DNA of 64,000 nt from Myxococcota bacterium (GTDB lineage Bacteria; Myxococcota; XYA12-FULL-58-9; JALHOP01): contig JALHOP010000005.1 in the NCBI GenBank assembly GCA_022842935.1, positions 1-64,000 on the forward strand. The letters are read 5' to 3'. Under the pieces are notes generated by a model, which ran no database searches, was not told the origin of the DNA, and saw only the letters and a list, made by a program, of their open reading frames with translations. Positions 9,260 through 17,005 of the stretch are shown here, one piece after another (position 1 is the first letter of the stretch; every line of letters starts with the position of its first letter). The position numbers were made by a program, and so were the translations under genes.

Positions 9260-9769
9260 TCAACGCGTGGCCTCCTGTGTGGTTGGGGCCGTCATCCACA
9301 TGAGACGCGCAAGTACACCCAAGGCCCCGAGGAGCAAGGCGACCTGCACCGCGATCAACGTGGCACCGGGCGAAGATGGTGAACCGACCGTGCGCATGAG
9401 GCTCAAGGTCACCTCACCCAAGGCGCGCAGGGCGACGACCCACGACGAGAGGCTGGCTACCGTGTTTGTCCAGGCCGACAGTGCGAGCAGCGCGAGCGGC
9501 AAGAGCATCGCAGCGATGCCTCCGAACGCTAGCAGCGGCGCCCGATAACTCTGCCTGCCCAACGCGAAGACATACGCGTTGGTGACGCGCGCCAAGAAAT
9601 CCGCGGGGGCCAACGGCTGTGGCACTGTCGCGAGCCACTCGGTCAGGCCTTGCTCGGCCGCGAGCGCCTGGGCACACGAAGGGCAGCTCGCGAGGTGCGT
9701 GGTCTCATGGTCGCTTGGCGGTACCGCGAGCGCGAGCTCCATGAGGCGTTGTTCGTCGATGTGGCTCAC
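9260..9769 (-). CDS. Zinc-finger anti-sigma factor, membrane-bound
   Basis: A 169-residue protein with an N-terminal zinc-binding anti-sigma motif (H-x3-H-x3-C-x2-C: HETTHLASCPSC at about residues 21-32) and two hydrophobic segments (about 82-102 and 139-158). ZAS-type factors bind and hold their ECF sigma factor at the membrane until a signal releases it. Its ATG overlaps the stop of the sigma factor gene by four bases (9766-9769), the usual arrangement for a cognate pair. Confidence 0.88.
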   Translation of the reverse strand: MSHIDEQRLMELALAVPPSDHETTHLASCPSCAQALAAEQGLTEWLATVPQPLAPADFLARVTNAYVFALGRQSYRAPLLAFGGIAAMLLPLALLALSAWTNTVASLSSWVVALRALGEVTLSLMRTVGSPSSPGATLIAVQVALLLGALGVLARLMWMTAPTTQEATR

Positions 9770-10344
9770 GGAGTGGTTCCCTTCGCGACTGGCACCTGCG
9801 CTTCTTCGAGGGCTTTCCTGAGCTGAGCGCGGCCCCGGTGCAACCAGGTCATGACCGTCCCGATGGGGACGCGCATGATCGTCGCGATCTCATCATAGCT
9901 CAAGCCCTCCCAGTGGTAGAGCGCGATGGCTTCGCGCGGTCCATCCGCGAGCTTCGAGTGGGCCTGCTTGAGCTGTCCTAGCTGCTCGCGCGTCGCGAGC
10001 GCCGACTCGGCATCGGGGCGCTCGTCTGCTGGGTCGAGTGGGCGGTCGTCGTCACTGAGCACCGGCTTGTGCTTGCGAATACGGTCGATACATAGGCGGC
10101 GGGCAATCGTGAGCAGCCATGGCAGGATGGGCCGCGTCGCGTCGAAGCGCTCGCGGTGCACAAATGCGCGCATGAAGGTCTCTTGCGCCAAGTCTTGTGC
10201 CTCGTTGGCGCCGTACCGCAAGCACAAGCGATAGACGGCGTTCTGATACCGGCTCACCAGCTCCGCGAACGCCTGCGCGTCCCCCCGGGTAGCGCGCTCG
10301 GCCAGACGCTGCTCGTCGACCGCGATTCCCAATGTTTCGCTCAT
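9766..10344 (-). CDS. ECF-type RNA polymerase sigma factor
   Basis: A 192-residue group IV sigma factor with only region 2 (about 15-90; core-binding sequence AQDLAQETFMRAF and RRLCIDRIRK) and region 4 (about 125-180; DEIATIMRVPIGTVMTWLHRGRAQL, the -35-binding helix-turn-helix). It should direct transcription of a small regulon and is held by the overlapping anti-sigma factor. Two direct TGAAATA repeats lie 36-58 bases upstream of the ATG on the coding strand and could be part of an autoregulatory promoter. The signal sensed is unknown. Confidence 0.93.
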   Translation of the reverse strand: MSETLGIAVDEQRLAERATRGDAQAFAELVSRYQNAVYRLCLRYGANEAQDLAQETFMRAFVHRERFDATRPILPWLLTIARRLCIDRIRKHKPVLSDDDRPLDPADERPDAESALATREQLGQLKQAHSKLADGPREAIALYHWEGLSYDEIATIMRVPIGTVMTWLHRGRAQLRKALEEAQVPVAKGTTP

Positions 10345-10557
10345 GCGCTCGCGTGGGGGATACGGGTGAGACGGCTTTCTATTTCAGCGCGCTCTTATTT
10401 CATGCCGCAACTGGTCGGTGGCAACCGCTCATTGGGTCGAATCTGCCACGCGAGCGTAGCGCCGGTGGCAGCTTGCGCCCCCTTAGAGCCGCGACTCCAC
10501 ACAGAATTGGCAGCTTAGCACGGGTAGTCGCGAGCGTCGGGCTCCGGACCAAGGAGC

Positions 10558-12351
10558 TCATTGAAGCAAGCGGTCAACCTGCTTGCAGTACACGCCGATG
10601 GCGTCGTGGATGCGCGAGAGCTCCGCGGCGTCATCGGCCTCTGCCTGGCAAACGGCGAGCTCGCCGAGCTTGAAGGCGATGTACGCGAGCATGAAGGCGC
10701 GCAGAGCGGGTCGTGGTAAGCGTGTCCCGCCAAGGCCTGCCTCGACAGCCGCGACGACGATACGAGCCTCCTTGCGGCCCAGCTCCCACTCGACGAGGAG
10801 GGAGGCAACGTCCCACAACACGGGCTGTACGCCGACGACGGTGTGGCCATGCGCGGTCGCAGCGCCGCCGATACGGGCAAGGGCCCCTTCCTCCGTTCGC
10901 ATCCAGCAGCGCGGCGCTAGGTCGTAGTCGAAAGCGGCCCGTGTCCAGGCGGCGGGTAACACGCTACCGGCCTCGACATAGGCTGCGGCGCGCTTGGCAG
11001 CGCTCTCGCCCAACGCATCGGAGAGGTGCCGGGACGCCCAGTCCGCGCGACGGATCTGTGCAGCAGCAAGGGCGGCTGCGTCCAAAGGCAGGCCCGCCAT
11101 CGCGCTCACGTAGTGCGCGAGCGACGTGAGGAGTTTGCTGTCGGCGTCGTTCGGCCGGAGCGCCGTACCCTCGAGCCAGGGCCTTGCGATGTAACCAGCC
11201 ACCGTTCCGATCGGCGCGGGTGCGAAGCCCCCGAAGGTACGTTGCTCGGACGCCGCGAGTGCCTGAGCCACCATACTCTGGCCATCGATGGTCGCCGTGC
11301 CGCCGAACTCGAGAGCAAGAGACCCCGTCGTCGTACGTACGCGATAGCGGCTCGTTGTGAATCGTCCGCGGCTCGGCGGCCAGTCGCTGGCGCTCGTGTA
11401 GGCGAGTCGACGCCAGTCCTCATCGGGCAAGAGCTCAGCGCGTACGCCAAGACTGCTCGCCAGCTCGTGGTTCAGATGTTCACGCAGGGTGCGACCAGCA
11501 AAGATAGGCGCGGTAACCGGGACCGAGAAGGTCGCGACCTCGTCCCACAGGCTTCGCACTTCCGGGGAGGCTTTGGGCCCGGGACCATGTTTGTGGCTGG
11601 GCATGAAGGCGAGTGCGCTGCGCGGAAGGCCCAAACGCTCGAGCGCGAAGCCCACGGCGGCCATCGATGATCCGGAGGTCCACGGGCCCTCGTCGACGAC
11701 GATGGCGTGACTGACACCTGTGAGAACGCTCTTGTCGAGGACGAGCTCCCGCGACGTGGGTGACCCGCTGGGGCGGACCGTGATGCGCTGATTGTCGATG
11801 CCGGCGCAGTCGAGCGCCGCTGCGACCACCGCCGATAAGGTGGTGCCGATGCTGCGGACCCCGATGATCAACACCGCGCCGGTGAGGCGCGCCTTGCGAG
11901 AACCGATGTAGGCCCAGGTCGCGGCGCAGTATTGCTCGGGGTAGAGGGCGTTGTAGGCGAAGCCTTCGGGGATCTTGAGGATCGCGTGCTTCGGCTCGAC
12001 GCGCGCTCGCGTCTCGCGCTTGAGTGCGTGCACATAGGTGCGCGGGGGCTGCACGCGGGTCGCCTCGGCTAGGGCGCCGGCCTGGGCCGCCCCGTGGAGC
12101 CAGTCGGCGTGAAACGCGCGCGCCGCGAAATCGGTGATGGCGTGCATGCGCGCGACGAACGGATGAGCGCGATGGTCGCGCTTGCCCGCGAGCGCGTCGT
12201 GCGCTGCTTGCTCGACCTCGCCGCTCGCGATGAGTAACTCACGTAGCGCGTCGGTGGGTGGGTCAGCTGGCAACCGGGTGACCCGCGCCGCGAGATCCCG
12301 CCACAATCGCGCGAGGTCGACCTCGATCTGCGGATCCCCGTAGACATGCAT
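10558..12351 (-). CDS. Phosphoribosyltransferase-like protein of unknown function
   Basis: About 597 residues. The central part has the order of a type I phosphoribosyltransferase: an aromatic segment (IPEGFAYNALYPE, about 127-139), a strand-loop (AVLIIGVRSIGTT, about 159-171), then IVVDEGPWTSGSS (about 217-229) in the place of the PRPP-binding 'VVDD...TGGT' loop. The N-terminal 110 residues are helical. The C-terminal 200 residues are unassigned; a 'PVLWDVASLLVEWEL' segment faintly recalls aminoglycoside-phosphotransferase-type kinases. PRTases with this 'VVDEGP' loop occur, as I recall, next to tellurite-type stress operons, but no such genes are near. I start at ATG 12351 because the open frame upstream runs into tRNA-Arg; no good ribosome-binding site decides it. 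Confidence 0.55.
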   Translation of the reverse strand: MHVYGDPQIEVDLARLWRDLAARVTRLPADPPTDALRELLIASGEVEQAAHDALAGKRDHRAHPFVARMHAITDFAARAFHADWLHGAAQAGALAEATRVQPPRTYVHALKRETRARVEPKHAILKIPEGFAYNALYPEQYCAATWAYIGSRKARLTGAVLIIGVRSIGTTLSAVVAAALDCAGIDNQRITVRPSGSPTSRELVLDKSVLTGVSHAIVVDEGPWTSGSSMAAVGFALERLGLPRSALAFMPSHKHGPGPKASPEVRSLWDEVATFSVPVTAPIFAGRTLREHLNHELASSLGVRAELLPDEDWRRLAYTSASDWPPSRGRFTTSRYRVRTTTGSLALEFGGTATIDGQSMVAQALAASEQRTFGGFAPAPIGTVAGYIARPWLEGTALRPNDADSKLLTSLAHYVSAMAGLPLDAAALAAAQIRRADWASRHLSDALGESAAKRAAAYVEAGSVLPAAWTRAAFDYDLAPRCWMRTEEGALARIGGAATAHGHTVVGVQPVLWDVASLLVEWELGRKEARIVVAAVEAGLGGTRLPRPALRAFMLAYIAFKLGELAVCQAEADDAAELSRIHDAIGVYCKQVDRLLQ

Positions 12352-12449
12352 GTGATGAGGCAGACGTACCGGGATCCCCCGCGCGGGACAAGCGGCCCTC
12401 ACCGCGTCTCTAGCGCCCGCCCAGCGAATCCGCGTAAAGTCATCTGCAT

Positions 12450-12526
12450 GCGCCCGTAGCTCAGGTGGATAGAGCACCGGCCTTCTAAGCCGGTGGCCGC
12501 AGGTTCGAATCCTGCCGGGCGCGCCA
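12450..12526 (+). tRNA. tRNA-Arg (anticodon TCT)
   Basis: A complete cloverleaf: acceptor stem GCGCCCG/CGGGCGC (12450-12456 with 12516-12522), D stem GCTC/GAGC, anticodon stem CCGGC/GCCGG around loop CTTCTAA, and a T arm with GGTTCGAATCC. The anticodon TCT at 12484-12486 reads AGA and AGG. The 3' CCA is encoded (12524-12526), unlike the tRNA-Val gene in this window. It is divergent from the PRTase-like gene. Confidence 0.97.
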
Positions 12527-12572
12527 TGCTCATTGGGCGTCGCATCGCTTCCGACGCGCTAGCAAGCGCCCA

Positions 12573-14300
12573 TCAGAGCCCGTCGCCTTGCAAGAACAGG
12601 CTCACGCGTCCACCGAGGCCGTCGGTGCCCACGAGCGCCTGAGCGCTCTTGGGGCCAGCCGTGCCGGGGACGAAGTCGAAGTAAACGGTACACGCGGCGA
12701 ACGGCGCGAGCCCTACGCCGCATGTGGTCGAGGGGTCGATGGTGAAGTCCGAGGAGCCGTCGATAATCACGTCGATGGGACCGGTCGTTTCGCTCGGCGA
12801 AGGATTGAAGACAGGCACGCTGCGCAGGCCGCCGCTAACCCCGACGGTGACCGAGCCCCAGTCGACGACCGTGGGCACCTGGATGAACGCGAGTCGGCAG
12901 GCAGAGCAGCCATCGCTGCCATCGCCGTTGGCGTCGTCGCACTCTTCGCCCGCCGCGAGGTTCACCACCCCGTCATTGCACTCGGGCGCCGTGCAGTCGT
13001 AGTCGCAGCCTGCGGTGTTCGCGCCGCCGCTGTCGCACGCCTCGACACCCGCCCACACCGCGCTGTCGCCGCAACGCGCCAGCTGGCATTGGTTGTTGCA
13101 GCCGTCGGTTACATCGGCGTTGGCATCGTCGCACTGCTCTCCGTTCGCTCCATCGGTGACGCCGTTGCCGCAGGTCTCGAGCTGACAGGTGGCCGAGCAG
13201 CCATCTCCGTCGCTGGTGTCGCCGTCGTCGCACAGTTCGAAGCCGGGTGCGCCCGGCTGGTCGAAGGCGCGATTGAGGACGCCATCGCCGCATGCAGGCA
13301 GGGTGCAGTCGTAGTCGCAGCTTGCGGTGTTCGCGCCGCCGCTGTCGCAGGCCTCGAGCGCGTTGACCACGCCATCGCCGCAGCGCGGCAGTTGGCAATT
13401 GTTTCGACACGCATCGTCGTCGACGTTGTTGCCGTCGTCGCACGCTTCGCCGTTTTCGGTTTCCGTGAGGCTGTTGCCACAGGTCTCGATCACGCAGAGG
13501 GCGGAGCAGCCATCACCGTCGGCACTGCCTCCGTCATCACATTGCTCGGCGACAGTGCCACCCACGGGCGTGAACGCGCGATTGACATGGCCGTCGCCGC
13601 ACGCGGGCGCGCTGCAGTCGCGGTCACATGTCGCTGAATCGTTGCCCGTGTCGCAGACCTCGGCGGTGCTGTCGACCCCGTCGCCGCAAACGTGCAGGGT
13701 GCAATCGTTGCGGCACGCATCGAGGTCGTCGTCGTTTCCGTCGTCACACCCCTCGGCACCGTCGGTTGTAGCGTTTCCACAGCTCTCGAACTGGCAAAGG
13801 GCCGAGCAGCCGTCGCCATCGAGAGTGCCGCCGTCGTCGCAATGCTCGACAGCCGGCGCACCTGCAGGCGTGAAGCTCTTGTTGACGTGTCCGTCGCCGC
13901 AGACAGGGGGCGTGCAGTCGAAATCGCACGTCGCCGAATCGTTGCTCGTGTCGCACGACTCGTCGGCGTGAACGACCCCGTCGCCGCAGCGTGGCTCGTC
14001 AACGGCGGGGGGCTCGAGCTGGCAGCTCGCGGAGCAGCCGTCGCCGTTTGCGGTGCCGCCATCGTCGCATTCTTCGGTGCTCGCGGCGCCTGGCGGTGTA
14101 AAGCGCGCGTTGACGCGACCGTCGCCGCACGATGGAAGGGTGCAATCGCTATTGCACGTTTGCGACTCGCCCCGTGTGTCGCATGCTTCGCTCGCGTTGA
14201 CGATGGCGTCGCCGCAGACTGGGCCGACGAGCGTCGTATCGATGGTGCCAGTGCAAGATGCGGCCAAAAGAACGATGAATGGGCGGGCGAGTGAGCGCAT
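12573..14300 (-). CDS. Cys-rich repeat (DUF4215-type) surface lipoprotein
   Basis: A 575-residue lipoprotein: MRSLARPFIVLLAASC gives a signal peptide with lipobox Cys16. Then come 13 Cys-rich modules of about 30-45 residues, each opening CGDG, CGN or a close variant. Three kinds alternate: short 'CDT/CDSGG..C..DC' modules, long 'N.AFTP.G...CDDGG..DGDGCSA.C' modules, and 'CGN...EACDDGN..DDAC' modules, the triplet recurring about three times. The last 100 residues form an immunoglobulin-like domain of the ASH/choice-of-anchor type (VVDWGSVTVG). The many cysteines suggest disulphides in an extracellular, possibly calcium-binding rod; that is inference. ATG at 14300 begins the signal peptide. Confidence 0.85.
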   Translation of the reverse strand: MRSLARPFIVLLAASCTGTIDTTLVGPVCGDAIVNASEACDTRGESQTCNSDCTLPSCGDGRVNARFTPPGAASTEECDDGGTANGDGCSASCQLEPPAVDEPRCGDGVVHADESCDTSNDSATCDFDCTPPVCGDGHVNKSFTPAGAPAVEHCDDGGTLDGDGCSALCQFESCGNATTDGAEGCDDGNDDDLDACRNDCTLHVCGDGVDSTAEVCDTGNDSATCDRDCSAPACGDGHVNRAFTPVGGTVAEQCDDGGSADGDGCSALCVIETCGNSLTETENGEACDDGNNVDDDACRNNCQLPRCGDGVVNALEACDSGGANTASCDYDCTLPACGDGVLNRAFDQPGAPGFELCDDGDTSDGDGCSATCQLETCGNGVTDGANGEQCDDANADVTDGCNNQCQLARCGDSAVWAGVEACDSGGANTAGCDYDCTAPECNDGVVNLAAGEECDDANGDGSDGCSACRLAFIQVPTVVDWGSVTVGVSGGLRSVPVFNPSPSETTGPIDVIIDGSSDFTIDPSTTCGVGLAPFAACTVYFDFVPGTAGPKSAQALVGTDGLGGRVSLFLQGDGL

Positions 14301-14368
14301 GGGGAGCCACTTTATCGCAATCGTGAGAGGCGTTCCCTTACTTTCGTGGAGGAGGTAAACCGCGCGGC

Positions 14369-15325
14369 ATGGCAACACTGGTCACGGGTAGCGCTGGGCA
14401 TCTTGGCGAAGCGCTCATGCGGACGCTGCGCGCGCGCGGCGAGCACGCGCTGGGCGTCGACATCAAGGCTTCGCCCTATACGGACCGCGTGGCTTCGGTC
14501 GGTGATCGTCAAGCGATTCGCGAATACATGCGGGGCGTCGACGCGGTGGTGCACGCCGCGACCCTGCACAAGCCGCACGTCGCGACCCACAGCCGCGAGG
14601 AGTTCATCGCGACCAACGTGCAGGGGACGCTCGTCCTCCTCGAGGAAGCCAAGCGCGCCGGCGTGCGCTCCTTCGTCTTCATCAGCACAACTAGCGCCTT
14701 TGGCCTCGCGCTGGTACCGCGCCCCGGGGAGCCGTCGACCTGGATCACCGAAGAGGTCGCACCAATCCCCAAGAACATCTACGGGACCACCAAGGTCGCA
14801 GCGGAGGGCCTCTGCGAGCTTTTCGCCCGCAACGAGGGTCTGCCGGTGGTGGTCCTGCGCACCTCACGCTTTTTCCCCGAAGAAGACGACAATGCGGCCG
14901 TTGCCGCCAGCTATCCGACGGCCAATGTCCAGGTGAACGAGCTTCTCCATCGCCGCGTCGACATTGCGGACATCGTCGATGCATGTTTCCTCGCGGTGAC
15001 GCGAGCCCCGGCGCTGCAATTTGGCAAATACATCATCTCGGCAACTTCCCCTTTCTGCCGCGATCATCTGTCGCAGCTCGCCAAGGACGCTCCTCGCGTC
15101 GTGGCCGATCTATTTCCCGACTATCAAGCGTGTTACGTCGAACGTGGTTGGCGAATGTTTCCCCGTATCGACCGCGTTTATGTGAACGACCTTGCGCGGC
15201 GCGAGCTCGGCTGGGAGCCGCGCTACGATTTCGCGAGGGCGTTGCGGCAGCTCACCGCCAAAGCAGACTTTCGTAGCAAGCTCGCCGCCGACGTTGGCGC
15301 GAAAGGCTATCATGCAGCTGTCTGA
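14369..15325 (+). CDS. NAD(P)-dependent epimerase/dehydratase (extended SDR)
   Basis: A 318-residue extended SDR: glycine motif TGSAGHLG (residues 6-13), VDAVVHAATLH, SSP-like FISTTSAFG and the catalytic pair in YGTTKVAAE. Members use NAD(P) to modify nucleotide sugars or related substrates; nothing here fixes the substrate. GGAGGAGG lies upstream of the ATG, with a longer than usual spacing (about 13 bases). It is divergent from the Cys-rich lipoprotein gene, and the beta-lactamase gene follows in the same direction after 84 bases. Confidence 0.88.
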   Translation: MATLVTGSAGHLGEALMRTLRARGEHALGVDIKASPYTDRVASVGDRQAIREYMRGVDAVVHAATLHKPHVATHSREEFIATNVQGTLVLLEEAKRAGVRSFVFISTTSAFGLALVPRPGEPSTWITEEVAPIPKNIYGTTKVAAEGLCELFARNEGLPVVVLRTSRFFPEEDDNAAVAASYPTANVQVNELLHRRVDIADIVDACFLAVTRAPALQFGKYIISATSPFCRDHLSQLAKDAPRVVADLFPDYQACYVERGWRMFPRIDRVYVNDLARRELGWEPRYDFARALRQLTAKADFRSKLAADVGAKGYHAAV

Positions 15326-15409
15326 CCGCACCGCTGGCACGCAATACCGATGCGGCTTGGCTTGGAACGCCCGGGCCTTGGCAAGCTCGCGACAGTCGAG
15401 ACGACCGCG

Positions 15410-16390
15410 ATGAGCGCCTTCGTTGGCTACGTCGCGGTTCTCGTCGCCGCAGCGCATGGCATGTCGCCGGTGCTTGCCGAGAAGATGCCGGCCATCGCGA
15501 AACGTGCCGCGCCCGGCCGCCTCGGGGTCGCGGTCTACGACTTTGGAACTGGAGAGCGCTGGAGCCTGCGTGGCGACGAGCCGTTTCCGTTGCAGAGCGT
15601 CTTCAAGGTGATGGCAGGCGCGCGTGTGCTCCAAGAGGTCGACGCCGGCGCTCGGAGGCTCGAGGAACCGGTGGAGATCACGGCACGCGAGCTGTCGGTC
15701 TTCTGGAGCCCAATTACCGATGCATGGCAGCCGCCGTCACAGACCTACCCGTTGCGACGCCTGGTCGAGCTCGCGGTGTCGGTGAGTGACAATACGGCCG
15801 GCGATCACCTCTTACGCCTGGGTGGCGGACCTCAGGCCATGAATGCTATGTTCGCTAAAGCGGGCATCAAGGGTATCCGCGTCGATCGCTATGAACGCGA
15901 GCTGCAGCCCGAGTGCGCTGGTATGCCACCGTTCGGGCCCGAGGCGATCATCGATGTGCCGAAGTTCGCGCGCGACGTCGAGGCGCAGCCGCCTTCCGTG
16001 AAGAAGAGGGCGCTCGAGGCGTATCTGGCCGATCCGCGCGACACGGCGACCCCCAACGGAGCCGTCGATTTTCTTCTCGCGCTCGCGAACGGGAAGCTCC
16101 TAGGGGCCGAATCGACCGAGCAATTGCTTGCCATCATGACCGCGACATCCACCGGCCAACGGCGCCTGAAAGCAGGGCTGCCTCCGGCGTCCGTTTTAGC
16201 GCACAAGACAGGTACTGGGAACACTGTCTTGGGGACGAGCCCCGCGGTGAACGACATCGGCATCATCACGCTCGCCGATGGCCGCCGTATCGCGATCGCT
16301 GTGTTCTTGAGCGGCGCGCGAGGCGACGAGGCGTCACGCGAGCGCATCCTCGCGGATGTCGCGCGGCTGGTGGTCCAAGCCACCCGCTAG
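15410..16390 (+). CDS. Class A serine beta-lactamase
   Basis: A 326-residue exported hydrolase of beta-lactam rings. All class A signatures are present: S63-V-F-K66 (nucleophile and general base), S126-D-N128, E162 in the omega loop (ERELQ) and K266-T-G. A DxxTPN element (about 211-216) is also present. The residue matching Asn170 of the usual ExxLN motif is Gln here, which may alter deacylation. The start at 15410 opens a hydrophobic leader (FVGYVAVLVAAAHG) that probably acts as a signal peptide; an in-frame ATG at 15350 would add 20 residues. There is no ampR-type regulator beside it. Confidence 0.9.
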   Translation: MSAFVGYVAVLVAAAHGMSPVLAEKMPAIAKRAAPGRLGVAVYDFGTGERWSLRGDEPFPLQSVFKVMAGARVLQEVDAGARRLEEPVEITARELSVFWSPITDAWQPPSQTYPLRRLVELAVSVSDNTAGDHLLRLGGGPQAMNAMFAKAGIKGIRVDRYERELQPECAGMPPFGPEAIIDVPKFARDVEAQPPSVKKRALEAYLADPRDTATPNGAVDFLLALANGKLLGAESTEQLLAIMTATSTGQRRLKAGLPPASVLAHKTGTGNTVLGTSPAVNDIGIITLADGRRIAIAVFLSGARGDEASRERILADVARLVVQATR

Positions 16391-16489
16391 CCCCCGCCCG
16401 TCTGCCCCCGCGACAAACATGACGCTGCCGCGCGTGACTCTGGGGCCGTGAGTGTTGTCCTCGGCGCTCACAGCAGCGCAACGAGCACG

Positions 16490-16837
16490 TTACGACGCGC
16501 GCTTCGGGCTCGCCATGGGCTTTGGCGGAAACTGAAAGCCGGCCACCATGCTGTAGTTCTCGCCATCGCGCAGGTAGACCTTCCCACTGCGCTGGATGAG
16601 TTGCTTGTCGTCACCGATCGTAATGCTGAGGTCGCTCGGGTTACTGGTTCGGCTCTTTAGTTGTGCCTTGAGCGTCGTGAGCTCGGCTTCGGTCAGCGGG
16701 CTGAGCTTAGCGGTTCCGTTTGCGCGCTGCTGCTCATAGGCTTCGCGCACGCGTTGCGCGTAACCTTGGAGAACCTTTCCTTCGTTCTCCCAACCAATCG
16801 AATTTGCGCCCTGCGAACCGATCCGTGCACCCGACAT
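16490..16837 (-). CDS. Conserved-looking small protein of unknown function
   Basis: 115 residues, mostly polar, with no signal peptide or membrane segment. The first 60 residues contain a helix (GKVLQGYAQRVREAYEQQ), a flexible 'RANGTAKLSPLTEAEL' part and a second helix. The second half (SDLSITIGDDKQLIQRSGKVYLRDGENY) looks like beta strands. I do not recognise a family. It lies downstream of the 484-residue membrane protein on the same strand after a 168-base gap with no clear signal. Its soluble Gly/Ser/Asn-rich N-terminus resembles that of the 502-residue protein at 46.1-47.6 kb, but only in composition. Confidence 0.55.
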   Translation of the reverse strand: MSGARIGSQGANSIGWENEGKVLQGYAQRVREAYEQQRANGTAKLSPLTEAELTTLKAQLKSRTSNPSDLSITIGDDKQLIQRSGKVYLRDGENYSMVAGFQFPPKPMASPKRAS

Positions 16838-17005
16838 ATGCTCATCTCCACAAAGGCGCGCTCAGCGTGCCAGAGGTTGTTGTGGCGATTGTATCGGCGC
16901 GGCGGCGCGGTCGTGTGACTGACGCCGGGTCATGTACCCTTCAGCTCGGCGGCGCGAGTTGCAGCTCCTGCGCGAGGGAGGCACGCGAGCAAGCGCAAAT
17001 TACCG

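Noticed and set aside
12352-12477. N-terminal extension of the PRTase-like gene
   Set aside because: The extra codons run into the tRNA-Arg gene; a start inside the tRNA is unlikely.
13000-14200. CRISPR or non-coding DNA repeats in the Cys-rich gene
   Set aside because: The repeats are codon-periodic and encode Cys-rich modules in one open frame.
14352-14368. Perfectly placed ribosome-binding site for the epimerase
   Set aside because: GGAGGAGG is present but about 13 bases from the ATG, too far for a standard site; I keep the start on the Rossmann motif instead.
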